A stretch of 64,000 bases of DNA from Limimaricola pyoseonensis (lineage in GTDB: Bacteria > Pseudomonadota > Alphaproteobacteria > Rhodobacterales > Rhodobacteraceae). Of the stretch, positions 6,789 to 16,027 are shown piece after piece. Numbering within the stretch: position 1 is the first letter of the stretch; every line of letters begins with the position of its first letter. The notes below the pieces were generated by a model. That model did no database searches, had not been told where the DNA came from, and saw only the letters and a list, made by a program, of their open reading frames with translations. Position numbers and translations under genes: made by a program. The DNA lies in NCBI RefSeq assembly GCF_900102015.1, contig NZ_FNAT01000002.1:124001-188000 (forward strand), in the 5' to 3' direction.

Positions 6789-9601
6789 GACAGCGCCCTC
6801 CGCGCACCCGCCTCGATCGCCTCGCGCAGCCGGCGCTCCAGCGCGCGCTGCTTGGTCTCGGAATGGTATTTCAACCCGAACATGTCCTTCACGTAGAATG
6901 TATCGACCGCCTGCTCGCCATAGGTCGCGATGACGGCGGAGGAAATGTAGACGTTGGAGGAGGCCAGCGTCCGGGTCAGGTCGTAGAGCAGGCCCGGCCG
7001 GTCGCGCGTGTCGACCTCGATGATGGTGAAGATGTCGGAGCCCTCGTTGTCGAAGGTGATCGAGGTCGGCACCCGGAAGGCGCGCTCGCGCTTGCGGATC
7101 TTGTCGCGGCTCTTGATCGCGTCGCGCGCCACCACCTCGCCGCGCAGGGTCTTGCCGATCATCTCCTTGAGCCGGGGCAGGCGCTCTTCCTCGTAGGGGT
7201 GGCCCTCGGCGTCCTGCACCCAGAACACCGCCGTGCACATCCCGTCCTTGGCGGTGTAGGTGCGCGCGTCGACGATGTTGGCGCCGACCAGCGCCAGCGC
7301 CCCGGTGAGCCGCGAGAACAGCCCCGGATGGTCGGTGGTGGCAAAGCTCACCCGGGTCGCGTCGCGGTCGGCGTCGGGCTTGAGGTCGGTGCGGATGTCG
7401 TCGGCCTCGAGCCCGCGCAGCAGCTGCGCGAAGAGCACGTGGCTGTCCTGCGGCAGGCCCTGCCAGTAGGGCCCGTAATGCCGCCCCGTCTCGGCCCGGA
7501 CCTCGGCGGCGGGCCAGTCCGACAGCGCCGCGCGCAGGGCCCGCTTGGCCTCGGTCTCGCGCGAGCCGCGGCTCAGATCCTCGAGGCCGTTGGCAAGCGC
7601 ATGCGCGGTCGCGGCGTAGAGGTTGCGCAGCAGCATCGCCTTCCAGTTGTTCCAGGTGCCGGGGCCGACGCCGCGGATGTCGCAGACCGTGAGCACGCAG
7701 AGCAGGTCGAGCCGCTCCTTGGTCTTCACCGCGCGGGCGAAGTCGCGCACCGTGCGCGGCTCGGCGATGTCGCGCTTCTGCGCCATGTCCGACATCAGCA
7801 GGTGGTGGCGCACCAGCCATTCGACCGTGTCGCTGTCCTTGCGCGACAGCCCCAGCCGCGGCGCGACCCGCCGCGCGATCTGCGCGCCGAGCACGGAATG
7901 GTCCTCGTCGCGGCCCTTGCCGATGTCGTGCAGAAGCAGCGCCACGTAGAGCACCTTGCGGTTCACCCCGGCCTTGAGGATGCCCGAGGCCACCGGCAGC
8001 TCCTCGACCAGCTCCTCGCGCTCGATCTGCGCCAGCGTGCTGATGCATTGGATGGTGTGCTCGTCCACCGTGTAGTGGTGGTACATGTTGAACTGCATCA
8101 TCGCGACGATCGGCGCGAATTCGGGCAGGAAGGCCGACAGCACGCCGAGCTCGTTCATCCTTCTCAGTGCCCGCTCGGGGTTGCCGTGCTTGAGCAGCAG
8201 GTCGAGGAAGATGCGGTTGGCCTCGCGGTTCTCGCGCAGCGTCGCGTCGATCAGCTGCAGGTTGGCGGCCACCATCCGCATCGCGTCCGGGTGCAGCAGG
8301 TGGCCGGTGCGCAGGCTCTCGTCGAAGATCCGCAGAAGGTTCAGCGGGTCCGACAGGAAGGTCGCCTCGTCGCCGATGTCGAGCCGGTTCTGGGTGATCT
8401 TGTAGGGCGCGCGGGCGCGCCGGCGCCGCGCGAAGAGCCGGGTCAGCATCGGCTCGGATTTCAGATGCGTCGCCTCCTGCGCGGTCAGGAAGATGCGGCT
8501 CAGCTCGCCCACCCGCGTGGCATGGCGGAAGTAGTCCTGCATGAAATGCTCGACCGCGCGGCGACCGCCGCCGTCGAGATAGCCCATGCGCTCGGCCACC
8601 TCGACCTGCATGTCGAAGGTGAGCTGGTCCATCGCCCGGCCGGTGATCAGGTGCAGGTGGCAGCGCACCGCCCAGAGGAAATCCTCGGCACGGGCGAACT
8701 CGGAGAATTCCTCCTCGGTGAAGACGCCCTCGGTGACCAGCTCGGCCGCCTCGCGCACGTCGTAGACATACTTGCCGATCCAGTAGAGCGACTGCAGGTC
8801 GCGCAGGCCGCCCTTGCCCTCCTTGACGTTGGGCTCGACCACGTAGCGCTGGCCGCCCTGCTTGACGTGCCGCGCGTCGCGCTCGGCGAGCTTGGCCTCG
8901 ATGAAGGCGGCCTTGGTGGTGCGGAACAGCTCGGAGCGCAGCCGCTCGCGCAGGCTTTCGGCGAGCGCCGTGTCGCCGTCGAGATGGCGGCATTCGAGCA
9001 GCGCGGTGCGGATGGTGTGATCCTCCCGCGCCAGCCGCAGGCAGTCCTTCACGGTGCGGCTGGCATGGCCGACCTTCAGCCGCAGGTCCCACAGCATGTA
9101 GAGCATCGATTCGATGACGCTCTCGGCCCAGGGGGTGATCTTCCACGGCGTCAGGAACAGCAGGTCGACATCCGATTGCGGCGCCATCTCGCCGCGCCCG
9201 TAGCCGCCCACGGCCAGCAGCGACAGCCGCTCGCCCTCGGTCGGGTTGGGCAGCGGGTGCATCCGCAGCGCCACCTCGTAGCAGGCGGTGACGATCCGGT
9301 CGGTGAGCCAGGCGTAGGAGCGGGTCACCGGGCGGGCGGCGAAGGGGCGGTTGGCGAAGGCCTCGGCGATCGCGGCATGGCCGGCCTTGCGCGCCGCGCC
9401 GAGGCACTGCACCACGGCGCGCCGCGCGGCCATCGCGTCCTCGGCCCGCTCCAGGTCGGCCGCCAGCGCGGCGGCGATCCGGGTGGCGTCGAATATGTCG
9501 CGCGCCGGAAGGATCAGATCCTCCGGCGCGTCGGTCGGTTCGAGATTCAGCGTGGGCCGGTCAGAAACCGGCGCCGCGGAAGCTTGCGGGTGCGGGGTCA
9601 A
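6785..9601 (-). CDS. glnD: [Protein-PII] uridylyltransferase/uridylyl-removing enzyme
   Basis: 938-residue nitrogen sensor that uridylylates PII proteins when glutamine is low and removes UMP when it is high. The nucleotidyltransferase motif GGYGRGEMAPQSDVDLLFL is near residue 130. The HD hydrolase domain has HHYTVDEHTIQ near 510 and LLHDIGKGRDEDH near 555. Two C-terminal ACT domains begin near 750 (TTDHPGLFSRLTGAL) and 858 (TRDRPGLLYDLTRTL). The best start is a TTG at 9601 with AGGTGG upstream, overlapping the preceding lipoprotein gene by 41 bp; no ATG or GTG occurs before the conserved N-terminal region. It is co-transcribed with murJ. Confidence 0.95.
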   Translation of the reverse strand: MTPHPQASAAPVSDRPTLNLEPTDAPEDLILPARDIFDATRIAAALAADLERAEDAMAARRAVVQCLGAARKAGHAAIAEAFANRPFAARPVTRSYAWLTDRIVTACYEVALRMHPLPNPTEGERLSLLAVGGYGRGEMAPQSDVDLLFLTPWKITPWAESVIESMLYMLWDLRLKVGHASRTVKDCLRLAREDHTIRTALLECRHLDGDTALAESLRERLRSELFRTTKAAFIEAKLAERDARHVKQGGQRYVVEPNVKEGKGGLRDLQSLYWIGKYVYDVREAAELVTEGVFTEEEFSEFARAEDFLWAVRCHLHLITGRAMDQLTFDMQVEVAERMGYLDGGGRRAVEHFMQDYFRHATRVGELSRIFLTAQEATHLKSEPMLTRLFARRRRARAPYKITQNRLDIGDEATFLSDPLNLLRIFDESLRTGHLLHPDAMRMVAANLQLIDATLRENREANRIFLDLLLKHGNPERALRRMNELGVLSAFLPEFAPIVAMMQFNMYHHYTVDEHTIQCISTLAQIEREELVEELPVASGILKAGVNRKVLYVALLLHDIGKGRDEDHSVLGAQIARRVAPRLGLSRKDSDTVEWLVRHHLLMSDMAQKRDIAEPRTVRDFARAVKTKERLDLLCVLTVCDIRGVGPGTWNNWKAMLLRNLYAATAHALANGLEDLSRGSRETEAKRALRAALSDWPAAEVRAETGRHYGPYWQGLPQDSHVLFAQLLRGLEADDIRTDLKPDADRDATRVSFATTDHPGLFSRLTGALALVGANIVDARTYTAKDGMCTAVFWVQDAEGHPYEEERLPRLKEMIGKTLRGEVVARDAIKSRDKIRKRERAFRVPTSITFDNEGSDIFTIIEVDTRDRPGLLYDLTRTLASSNVYISSAVIATYGEQAVDTFYVKDMFGLKYHSETKQRALERRLREAIEAGARRALS

Positions 9602-10751
9602 GAATCACCACCTGGTTGTTGCGGATCGTGGCCACCGCGAGACCGCGCTGGTTGGTGCCGTCGGGCCGCAGCCGGAAGATGCCGGAGGTGCCGCTGAAGC
9701 CCTGGGTCTGGGTCAGGGCGCCGCGGGTCAGCGCATCGGCCCGGCCCGAGGCGGTCAGCGCGCCGATCGCGGCGATGCCGTCATAGGCGAGCCCGGCCAG
9801 CGGGTGCGGCTGGGCGCCGTAGGTCGCGGCGTAGCGCTGCTCGAAGGCACCGGCGCGGCCACGGTCGGGCACGGCGAAGAGGCCGCTCTGCAGACCCGGC
9901 AGCGCCAGCGCCTGAGGCGCCGCGTCCCAGCGGGTCAGGCCCAGCATCCGCGCCTCGTCGGGGGTCAGGCCGAGATCGTTCAGCGCGGTGGCGAGGATCG
10001 GCAGCTCGGCATTGACGCCGGCGGTGGTGAAGACGCCGGTCGCGCCCGCCTCGCGCGTCGTCTGCGCGATCTGCGGCGCCGCCGCCTGCACGCCGGGCTG
10101 GGTGAGCTCGTAGCCCTCGGTGCCGGCCACGGCCGCGCCGGCGCGGTTGACGGCGTTGACGATCGCGTCGCGCCCGATCGCGCCCTGCAGGTCGTTGCCA
10201 TGCGCCACCACGTAGCGCTGGATGCCGTTGCGCATGCCGTACTGCACCAGCCGGTCGGCGGTGTCGGCGAAGGTCTGGCCGAGGATGAAGACGTTGCCGC
10301 CGGCGATGGTCGGGTTGTTCGAGAAGGCCAGAACGTTCACGCCCTGGTTGGCCACCGCCACGCCCGCGGCGTTGGCGGCCTCGGCGTAGAGCGGCCCGAG
10401 AATGATCTGCGCGCCCTCGGCCACGGCGGTCTGCGCGGCCTGCGCCGCCTGCGACGGGTTGCCGGCGGTGGCGTAGGTCTGCAGCTCGATCTCGGCGCCC
10501 GACAGGTCGGCGATCGCCAGCCGCGCCGCGTTCTCGAGGTTGGAGGCCAGCAGCGCGTCGCTGGAGGAGCCCGAGCCCTCGGGCACCAGCAGCGCGACCT
10601 TCACCGGCGCGTCGGGCTCGACCCGCGCGGCGTCGGAGACCGGGCCGCCGGTGGCCATCGGCTCGCAGGCGGCGAGCCAGGCCAGCGACAGGAAGGCGAG
10701 GAGACGGGCCACAGCCTTGCGGGGCTGCGGCAAACGGGCGAACATGGACAT
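9561..10751 (-). CDS. Penicillin-binding protein activator (LpoA-like), periplasmic-binding fold lipoprotein
   Basis: 396-residue predicted outer-membrane lipoprotein. The hydrophobic signal ends in the lipobox LAAC followed by EP, so lipidation is expected. The rest resembles the leucine-binding (type I periplasmic-binding) fold used by LpoA, which activates PBP1A: VKVALLVPEGSGSSSDALLASN, IILGPLYAEAANAAG, FSNNPTIAGG. Start at ATG 10751 with GGAG six bases upstream; an ATG at 10745 is also possible. It is divergent from rsmI, an arrangement often seen near LpoA/YraM genes, which supports this over an amino-acid receptor. Confidence 0.8.
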   Translation of the reverse strand: MSMFARLPQPRKAVARLLAFLSLAWLAACEPMATGGPVSDAARVEPDAPVKVALLVPEGSGSSSDALLASNLENAARLAIADLSGAEIELQTYATAGNPSQAAQAAQTAVAEGAQIILGPLYAEAANAAGVAVANQGVNVLAFSNNPTIAGGNVFILGQTFADTADRLVQYGMRNGIQRYVVAHGNDLQGAIGRDAIVNAVNRAGAAVAGTEGYELTQPGVQAAAPQIAQTTREAGATGVFTTAGVNAELPILATALNDLGLTPDEARMLGLTRWDAAPQALALPGLQSGLFAVPDRGRAGAFEQRYAATYGAQPHPLAGLAYDGIAAIGALTASGRADALTRGALTQTQGFSGTSGIFRLRPDGTNQRGLAVATIRNNQVVILDPAPASFRGAGF

Positions 10752-10814
10752 CTGGTACTCCGACGGGCAAGGCGGGTTCGCAGGCAATCATAAACCGGGG
10801 CGACGAGGGGTCCA

Positions 10815-11711
10815 GTGACGAATTTCGAGACGAAGCCCGTTTCCGCCGGTCTGCATTTCGTGGCGACCCCGATCGGTTCGGCGCGCGACATCACGCTGCG
10901 CGCGCTCGACCTTCTGGCCGGGGCCGACGCGCTGGCGGCCGAGGACACGCGCACGCTGCGCAAGCTGATGGAAATCCACGGCGTGCCGCTGAACGGCCGG
11001 CCGCTTCTGGCCTATCACGACCATTCCGGCGCGCAGGACCGGGCGCGGGTGCTGTCGGTGCTCGAGCGCGGCGGCTCGGTCGCCTATGTCTCCGAGGCCG
11101 GCACGCCGCTGATCGCCGATCCGGGCTACGCGCTGGGCCGCGCCGCAATCGCCGCCGGCCACCGGGTCTTCGCCGCGCCGGGCGCCTCGGCCGTGCTGGC
11201 GGCGCTGGCGGTGTCGGGCCTGCCGACCGACCGCTTCGCCTTCGCGGGCTTCCTGCCGCCCGCCAAGACCCAGCGCGAGACCGAGATCGCCGCGCTCAGG
11301 TCGCTGCCCTTCACGCTGGTGCTCTACGAGAGCCCAAAACGCGTTCACGAGTTGTTAGCCTCCTTGCGCGATATTCTGGGCGTGGGCCGGCCCGTGGTGC
11401 TGTGCCGCGAACTGACCAAGCGGTTCGAGGAGGTGATCCGCGGCAGCGCGGCCGAGGTCTGCGATGCCATCGAGGGGCGGACCCTGAAGGGCGAGATCGT
11501 GGTGCTGGTCGGCCGGGCCGAGAGCGAGGAGGTGACCGGCGACGATCTCGACAGCGCGCTGCGCGAGGCGATGAAGACGATGCGCGTGAAGGACGCCGCC
11601 ACCGCGGTGGCGGGCGCGCTGGGCCTGCCGCGGCGCGAAGTGTACCAGGCCGCGCTGGCGCTCTCCGCCGGGGCGGGGGAGAGACGCGATGCAGATGGAG
11701 ATGACGCTTGA
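10815..11711 (+). CDS. rsmI: 16S rRNA (cytidine1402-2'-O)-methyltransferase
   Basis: 298-residue SAM-dependent methyltransferase of the tetrapyrrole-methylase fold that 2'-O-methylates C1402 in the ribosomal P site. Signature segments are LHFVATPIGSARDITLRALD, AEDTRTLRKLM, SEAGTPLIADPGY, LYESPKRVHELL and CRELTKRFEEVIRG. The start is a GTG at 10815 with GAGGGG upstream. Its 3' end overlaps the yraN start by about 23 bp. The rsmI-yraN-gshB order, divergent from an LpoA-like gene, is a common proteobacterial arrangement. Confidence 0.95.
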   Translation: MTNFETKPVSAGLHFVATPIGSARDITLRALDLLAGADALAAEDTRTLRKLMEIHGVPLNGRPLLAYHDHSGAQDRARVLSVLERGGSVAYVSEAGTPLIADPGYALGRAAIAAGHRVFAAPGASAVLAALAVSGLPTDRFAFAGFLPPAKTQRETEIAALRSLPFTLVLYESPKRVHELLASLRDILGVGRPVVLCRELTKRFEEVIRGSAAEVCDAIEGRTLKGEIVVLVGRAESEEVTGDDLDSALREAMKTMRVKDAATAVAGALGLPRREVYQAALALSAGAGERRDADGDDA

Positions 11712-12405
11712 GGCGGTAAGCCCGCCGCGCGCCCCGGCGCGCAGGCGACGAAGATCGCCGTCCCGCGGTGGCACATATGAGGCCGAAGGGCAGCTCTGCC
11801 TCGGGCTCTTCGGCGACCTGAAGGGCGGGACAGTCGAGAACGGGCAGGGGGCGGCTCCTTCGGGGCCGGCCCGACCCTTCCGTCAATCCGGCTCTGCCTC
11901 GAACGCCCGGCTCGGGCCTGCGAAGCCCGGCGCGCCGGGCAAGTCCGATGGCCGGGCGAGGCGCGGGGCGAAGGCGCTTCCGAATACCCCGCTGGCGTCA
12001 ACCGACGCAGCACCGCAGGCGGCCAGTGATCCCGCGGCCCGCCGCGCCGAGCGGGGGCGCAGGGGTTACCTCGCCGGTCTCGCCGCCGAGGAGGCGGTGG
12101 CGCGGCACTACGCCCGAAGCGGCCGCGCGCCGGCGCACCGGCGCTGGCGCGGACCGAGCGGCGAGATCGACCTCGTGCTGCGCGAAGGCCCACGCGTCGT
12201 CTTCGTCGAGGTGAAGGCCAGCCGCAGCTTCGACGCCGCCATCGCCCATCTCGGCCCGCGCCAAGCCCGCCGCATCCGCCGCTCGGCCGCCGCCTTCTGC
12301 GAAGGCGAGCCCGCCGGGGTGCTGACCGAGATGCGCTTCGACCTCGCGCTCGTCAACCGCCACGGCGCGGTCCGCGTGATCGAGAACGCCTTCGGTCACG
12401 ACTGA
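11689..12405 (+). CDS. yraN: UPF0102 (YraN) family protein with long basic N-terminal extension
   Basis: 238-residue protein whose last ~120 residues match the YraN/UPF0102 nuclease-like fold: GYLAGLAAEEAVARHYA, SGEIDLVLREGPRVVFVEVKA (the E-I-D...E-V-K core of the restriction-endonuclease fold), and RFDLALV near the end. The first ~115 residues are Pro/Ala/Arg-rich and low-complexity; YraN proteins normally lack this. No in-frame ATG, GTG or TTG lies between the extension and the conserved domain, so the reading frame itself argues for translation from 11689 (or ATGs at 11695/11701). GGGGGAG precedes 11689. Function in the family is unproven; a DNA-processing role is usually suggested. Confidence 0.75.
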   Translation: MQMEMTLEAVSPPRAPARRRRRSPSRGGTYEAEGQLCLGLFGDLKGGTVENGQGAAPSGPARPFRQSGSASNARLGPAKPGAPGKSDGRARRGAKALPNTPLASTDAAPQAASDPAARRAERGRRGYLAGLAAEEAVARHYARSGRAPAHRRWRGPSGEIDLVLREGPRVVFVEVKASRSFDAAIAHLGPRQARRIRRSAAAFCEGEPAGVLTEMRFDLALVNRHGAVRVIENAFGHD

Positions 12406-12555
12406 ACCCTGCAAGCGGCCGGGGGCGGCAGCGCGGCGTCGGAGATCGGCCAGAGGCGCGCCCGGCTGTGCGCCGGGGCGCAGCGCCCCCGCATTGCGTA
12501 GACGGGTCGCTTGCGTCATGGATCGTCCGACCGCATCCAAGCGAAAGACGCCCCC

Positions 12556-13506
12556 ATGTCGCCCAAGGCCCTGAAAGTCGCTCTCCAGATGGACCCGATC
12601 GGTGCCGTCAACATCGACGCCGACACCACCTTCCGCATCGGCGAGGAGGCGCAGGCGCGCGGCCACGAGCTGTTCTACTACACCCCCGACCGGATCGCCT
12701 TCCAGGAAGGCCGCGTGACCGCGCGCGGCTGGCCGCTGGAGCTGCGCCGCGAGAAGGGCAACCACTTCACCCTGGGCGAAGAGCGCGAGATCGACCTGTC
12801 GGAGATGGACGTGGTCTGGCTGCGCCAGGACCCGCCCTTCGACATGAGCTACATCACCATCACCCACCTGCTGGACATGATCCACCCCAAGACGCTGGTG
12901 GTGAACGACCCGTTCTGGGTGCGCAACTACCCCGAGAAGCTCCTGGTGCTGAACTTCCCGGATCTGACGCCGCCCACCGCCATCGCCCGCGATCTCGCCA
13001 CGCTGCGCGCCTTCCGCGACCGGCATGGCGACATCATCCTCAAACCGCTCTACGGCAATGGCGGCGCGGGGGTGTTCAAGCTGCATTCGCAGGACGGCAA
13101 CCTCGCCTCGCTGCACGAGATGTTCACCGGCATCTCGCGCGAGCCGCTGATCGTGCAGAAATACCTGCCCGCCGTGACCAAGGGCGACAAGCGCGTCATC
13201 CTGATCGACGGCGAGCCGGTCGGCGCGATCAACCGCGTGCCCGCCAAGGGCGAGACCCGCTCGAACATGCATGTCGGCGGCCGCCCCGAGAAGGTCGAAC
13301 TGACCGCGCGCGACCGCGAGATCTGCGCCGCGATCGGGCCGCTTCTGAAGGAGAAGGGCCAGATCCTCGTCGGCATCGACGTGATCGGCGACTGGCTGAC
13401 CGAGATCAACGTGACCTCGCCCACCGGCATCCAGGAACTCGAGCGCTTCGACGGCGTCAACGTCGCCGCGAAGATCTGGGAAGCGATCGAGGCGCGGCGC
13501 GGCTAG
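12556..13506 (+). CDS. gshB: Glutathione synthase
   Basis: 316-residue ATP-grasp enzyme joining gamma-glutamylcysteine to glycine, the second step of glutathione synthesis. Recognisable segments are [71 protein letters not shown] and [12 protein letters not shown]. Length matches the family. I took the ATG at 12556, where homology begins; its ribosome-binding site is weak (GAAAGA). The gene is convergent with yifB across a 21-bp gap. Confidence 0.95.
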   Translation: MSPKALKVALQMDPIGAVNIDADTTFRIGEEAQARGHELFYYTPDRIAFQEGRVTARGWPLELRREKGNHFTLGEEREIDLSEMDVVWLRQDPPFDMSYITITHLLDMIHPKTLVVNDPFWVRNYPEKLLVLNFPDLTPPTAIARDLATLRAFRDRHGDIILKPLYGNGGAGVFKLHSQDGNLASLHEMFTGISREPLIVQKYLPAVTKGDKRVILIDGEPVGAINRVPAKGETRSNMHVGGRPEKVELTARDREICAAIGPLLKEKGQILVGIDVIGDWLTEINVTSPTGIQELERFDGVNVAAKIWEAIEARRG

Positions 13507-13527
13507 GCCTCGCGCCGGAGGCGTGGC

Positions 13528-15036
13528 TCAAGCCTCGCGCCCCAGCGCCAGCCGGTAGCCCACGGCCTCGGCCACATGCGGGCGGCGCACCGTTTCCGAT
13601 CCGTCGAGATCGGCGATGGTGCGCGCCACCCGCAGCACCCGGTGATAGCCCCGCGCCGAGAGGCCGAACCGCTCGGCCACCCGGCCCAGCAGGGCGCGGC
13701 CCTCCGCGTCGGGCGTCGCCACCTCCTCTAGCAATTGCCCTTCCGCGTCGGCGTTGACCCACGCCGTCGTGCCCTCGTAGCGCGCCGCCTGCGCCGCGCG
13801 CGCCGTCTCGACCCGGCCGGCCACCTCGGCCGAACCCTCGGGCGGGTCGGGCAGGTCGAGATCGGTGAAGGCCACGGGCGGCACCTCGACGCGCAGGTCG
13901 ATCCGGTCCATCAGCGGGCCGGAGATGCGGCGGAGATACTCCTCGCCGCAGGCCGGCGCGCGGGCGCAGGCGCGGGCCGGGTCCGACAGGTAGCCGCAGC
14001 GGCAGGGGTTGGCGGCGGCGATCAGCAGGAAGCGGCAGGGGTAGCGCAGATGCGCGTTGGCGCGCGCCACCACCACCTCGCCGGTCTCGATCGGCTGGCG
14101 CAGCGTCTCGAGCACGGCACGCGGGAACTCGGGCAGCTCGTCGAGGAACAGCACGCCGTTATGCGCAAGGCTGATCTCGCCCGGCTTCGCGCCGCGCCCG
14201 CCGCCGGCGATGGCGGCGATCGAGGCGGTGTGGTGCGGCTCGCGGAAGGGGCGCGCCCGGTTGATCCCGCCCTCGGTCAGAAGCCCCGAGATCGAGTGGA
14301 TCATCGAGGTTTCCAGCGCCTCGAGCGGCGAGAGCGGCGGCAGCAGACCGGGGATGCGCGCGGCCAGCATCGACTTGCCCGAACCGGGCGGCCCCACCAG
14401 CAGCAGGTGATGCCGCCCGGCGGCGGCGATCTCGAGCGCGCGCTTGGCGCGCTCCTGCCCCTTCACGTCGCGCAGGTCGCGCGGCCGGTCGGGCGGGGCG
14501 GCGAGGCCGGCCTGTGCCGGCGGCAGCGGGTCGCCGGTGAAGTGGCGGATGGCGCGGGCGAGGCTGCCCGGCGCGATCACCTCCACCGCCTCGACCCAGG
14601 CGGCCTCGGCGCCGCAGGCGGCGGGGCAGAGCAGGCGGCGCCCCTCCTCGGCGGCGGCCATGGCGGCGGGCAGGGCGCCGATCACCGGCACCAGATCGCC
14701 CGAGAGCGACAGCTCGCCCAGCGCCACGGTGGCGGCCACGTCGTCCTCGGGCAGCACCTCGATCGCCGCCAGCAGCGAAAGCGCGATCGGCAGGTCGAAA
14801 TGCGAGCCCTCCTTCGGCAGGTCGGCGGGCGAGAGGTTGATCGTGATCTTCTTCGACGGCAGCGCGATGGCCAGCGCCGCCAGCGCCGCGCGCACCCGTT
14901 CGCGCGCCTCGCTCACCGCCTTGTCGGGCAGGCCGACGATGGCGAAGCCGGGCAGGCCGGGCGTGACCGCGCACTGCACCTCGACCAGCCGCGCCTCGAC
15001 CCCTTCGAAGGCCACCGTGTAGGCCCGCGCCACCAT
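13528..15036 (-). CDS. YifB/ComM-family AAA+ ATPase (Mg-chelatase-like)
   Basis: 502-residue protein. An N-terminal Lon-like domain (PGFAIVGLPDKAVSEARERVRAA) precedes a Mg-chelatase-type AAA+ module with Walker A GPPGSGKSMLAARIPG and Walker B NGVLFLDELPEF, a sensor segment containing AAANPCRCG, and a C-terminal winged region (SARGYHRVLRVARTIADL). In Haemophilus and Vibrio the homologue ComM is a DNA-branch-migration helicase used in natural transformation; most bacteria keep it without proven competence. Start at ATG 15036 with GGAGGGG upstream. It is last in the leftward run cobU-cobC-GST-yifB. Confidence 0.92.
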   Translation of the reverse strand: MVARAYTVAFEGVEARLVEVQCAVTPGLPGFAIVGLPDKAVSEARERVRAALAALAIALPSKKITINLSPADLPKEGSHFDLPIALSLLAAIEVLPEDDVAATVALGELSLSGDLVPVIGALPAAMAAAEEGRRLLCPAACGAEAAWVEAVEVIAPGSLARAIRHFTGDPLPPAQAGLAAPPDRPRDLRDVKGQERAKRALEIAAAGRHHLLLVGPPGSGKSMLAARIPGLLPPLSPLEALETSMIHSISGLLTEGGINRARPFREPHHTASIAAIAGGGRGAKPGEISLAHNGVLFLDELPEFPRAVLETLRQPIETGEVVVARANAHLRYPCRFLLIAAANPCRCGYLSDPARACARAPACGEEYLRRISGPLMDRIDLRVEVPPVAFTDLDLPDPPEGSAEVAGRVETARAAQAARYEGTTAWVNADAEGQLLEEVATPDAEGRALLGRVAERFGLSARGYHRVLRVARTIADLDGSETVRRPHVAEAVGYRLALGREA

Positions 15037-15076
15037 TGCCGCCCCTCCCTGTCCCGCAGGCTGGGGCGGCAATGGT

Positions 15077-15949
15077 TTAGGATTGGTAAACGGCCATGAA
15101 GGCGGGCCAGGCCTCGGCATCGGCCACGGTCTTGTCGCGGCAGCCGGCGTTGCAGAAGCCGAAGACCCGCCCGCCGATCTCGGCGAGATGGGTCGTGGGC
15201 TTGCCCGAATAGGGGCAGGCGGCGTTCTCGGGCGTGCCGTCCTCGACCGCGCGGGCGGGCAGGGGGGCGGGCCCGGGCCACGCGACCTGCGGCAGGCCCT
15301 GCGCATAGGGCATCGGGTCGTAGCGCTTCGTCAGGCCCAGCGCGCGCCAGCGGCGCAAGTCGGGCCGGGCGAGATGGGCGGCGACGTAGTCGCGCGCGGC
15401 CGCGCCCACCGGCAGGCCGTAGGTGGCGATCCGCGCCGCGACGGGGGCGTAGAACACGTCGGCGAGCGACCATTCGCCGAACAGCCACGGGCCGTCCGCG
15501 CCGTGCCGCTCGCGCGCCGTGGCCCAGAGCGTCTCGATCCGCGCGAGATCGGCCAGCACCGCTTCGGAGGGCGCGAAGCCGTCCCAGCCATGCGCCAGCA
15601 TCATCGGGCAGTCGCCGCGCAACGCGTTGAAGCCCGCATGCATCTCGGCCACGAGCCAGCGCGCCAGCGCCCGCGCCGCCGGATCGCGCGGCCAGAGCGC
15701 GATCTCGGGGTGCCGCTCGGCCAGCGTCTCGGCGATGGCGAGGCTGTCGGCCACCACGATCCCGTCGGGGGTGCGCATCGCAGGGACCTGCCGGGCCGGG
15801 GCGAAGGGGACGAGGTCGGCGGCCAGCGTGCCGGAATAGAGCCCGGCCTCGTGCAGCCGCACCGGCAGGCCGAAGCTTTCGAAGGCAAGCCAGCCGCGCA
15901 GCGACCAGCTCGAGAACAGCCGGTCGCCGATGATCAGGTCGTAAGTCAT
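15077..15949 (-). CDS. Glutathione S-transferase with C-terminal cysteine-rich metal-binding-like tail
   Basis: 290 residues. Residues 1-~200 are a GST: thioredoxin-like N-terminus (LIIGDRLFSSWSLRGWLAFE), cis-Pro region RQVPAM, ADSLAIAETLAERHP, then the all-helical domain with GDCPMM and EWSLADVFYAPVAAR. After a Pro/Ala linker, residues ~240-290 form a separate segment with Cys245 (CPYSG), Cys266 and Cys270 (GFCNAGCRDKT), resembling YHS/TRASH-type metal-binding domains. Start at ATG 15949 with GGAG eight bases upstream. The tail may bind a metal or sense redox state; that is inference. It sits 78 bp downstream of cobC. Confidence 0.85.
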   Translation of the reverse strand: MTYDLIIGDRLFSSWSLRGWLAFESFGLPVRLHEAGLYSGTLAADLVPFAPARQVPAMRTPDGIVVADSLAIAETLAERHPEIALWPRDPAARALARWLVAEMHAGFNALRGDCPMMLAHGWDGFAPSEAVLADLARIETLWATARERHGADGPWLFGEWSLADVFYAPVAARIATYGLPVGAAARDYVAAHLARPDLRRWRALGLTKRYDPMPYAQGLPQVAWPGPAPLPARAVEDGTPENAACPYSGKPTTHLAEIGGRVFGFCNAGCRDKTVADAEAWPAFMAVYQS

Positions 15950-16027
15950 TCTTGTCGCTCCGCAGGGTCGCGCGGAGCTAGCCACGGTTCGCGCGGATTG
16001 GCCAACGCCGTTTCGTGACGGCCGCCA

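Noticed and set aside
4440-6896. 818-codon open frame on the plus strand
   Set aside because: Runs through the rhomboid-like gene in another frame and opposite murJ; low-complexity translation rich in Arg, His and Gln.
6863-9697. 944-codon open frame on the plus strand
   Set aside because: Antisense to glnD, which has full domain evidence. The translation is Arg/Val/His/Gly-rich shadow sequence typical of the complementary frame in very GC-rich genes.
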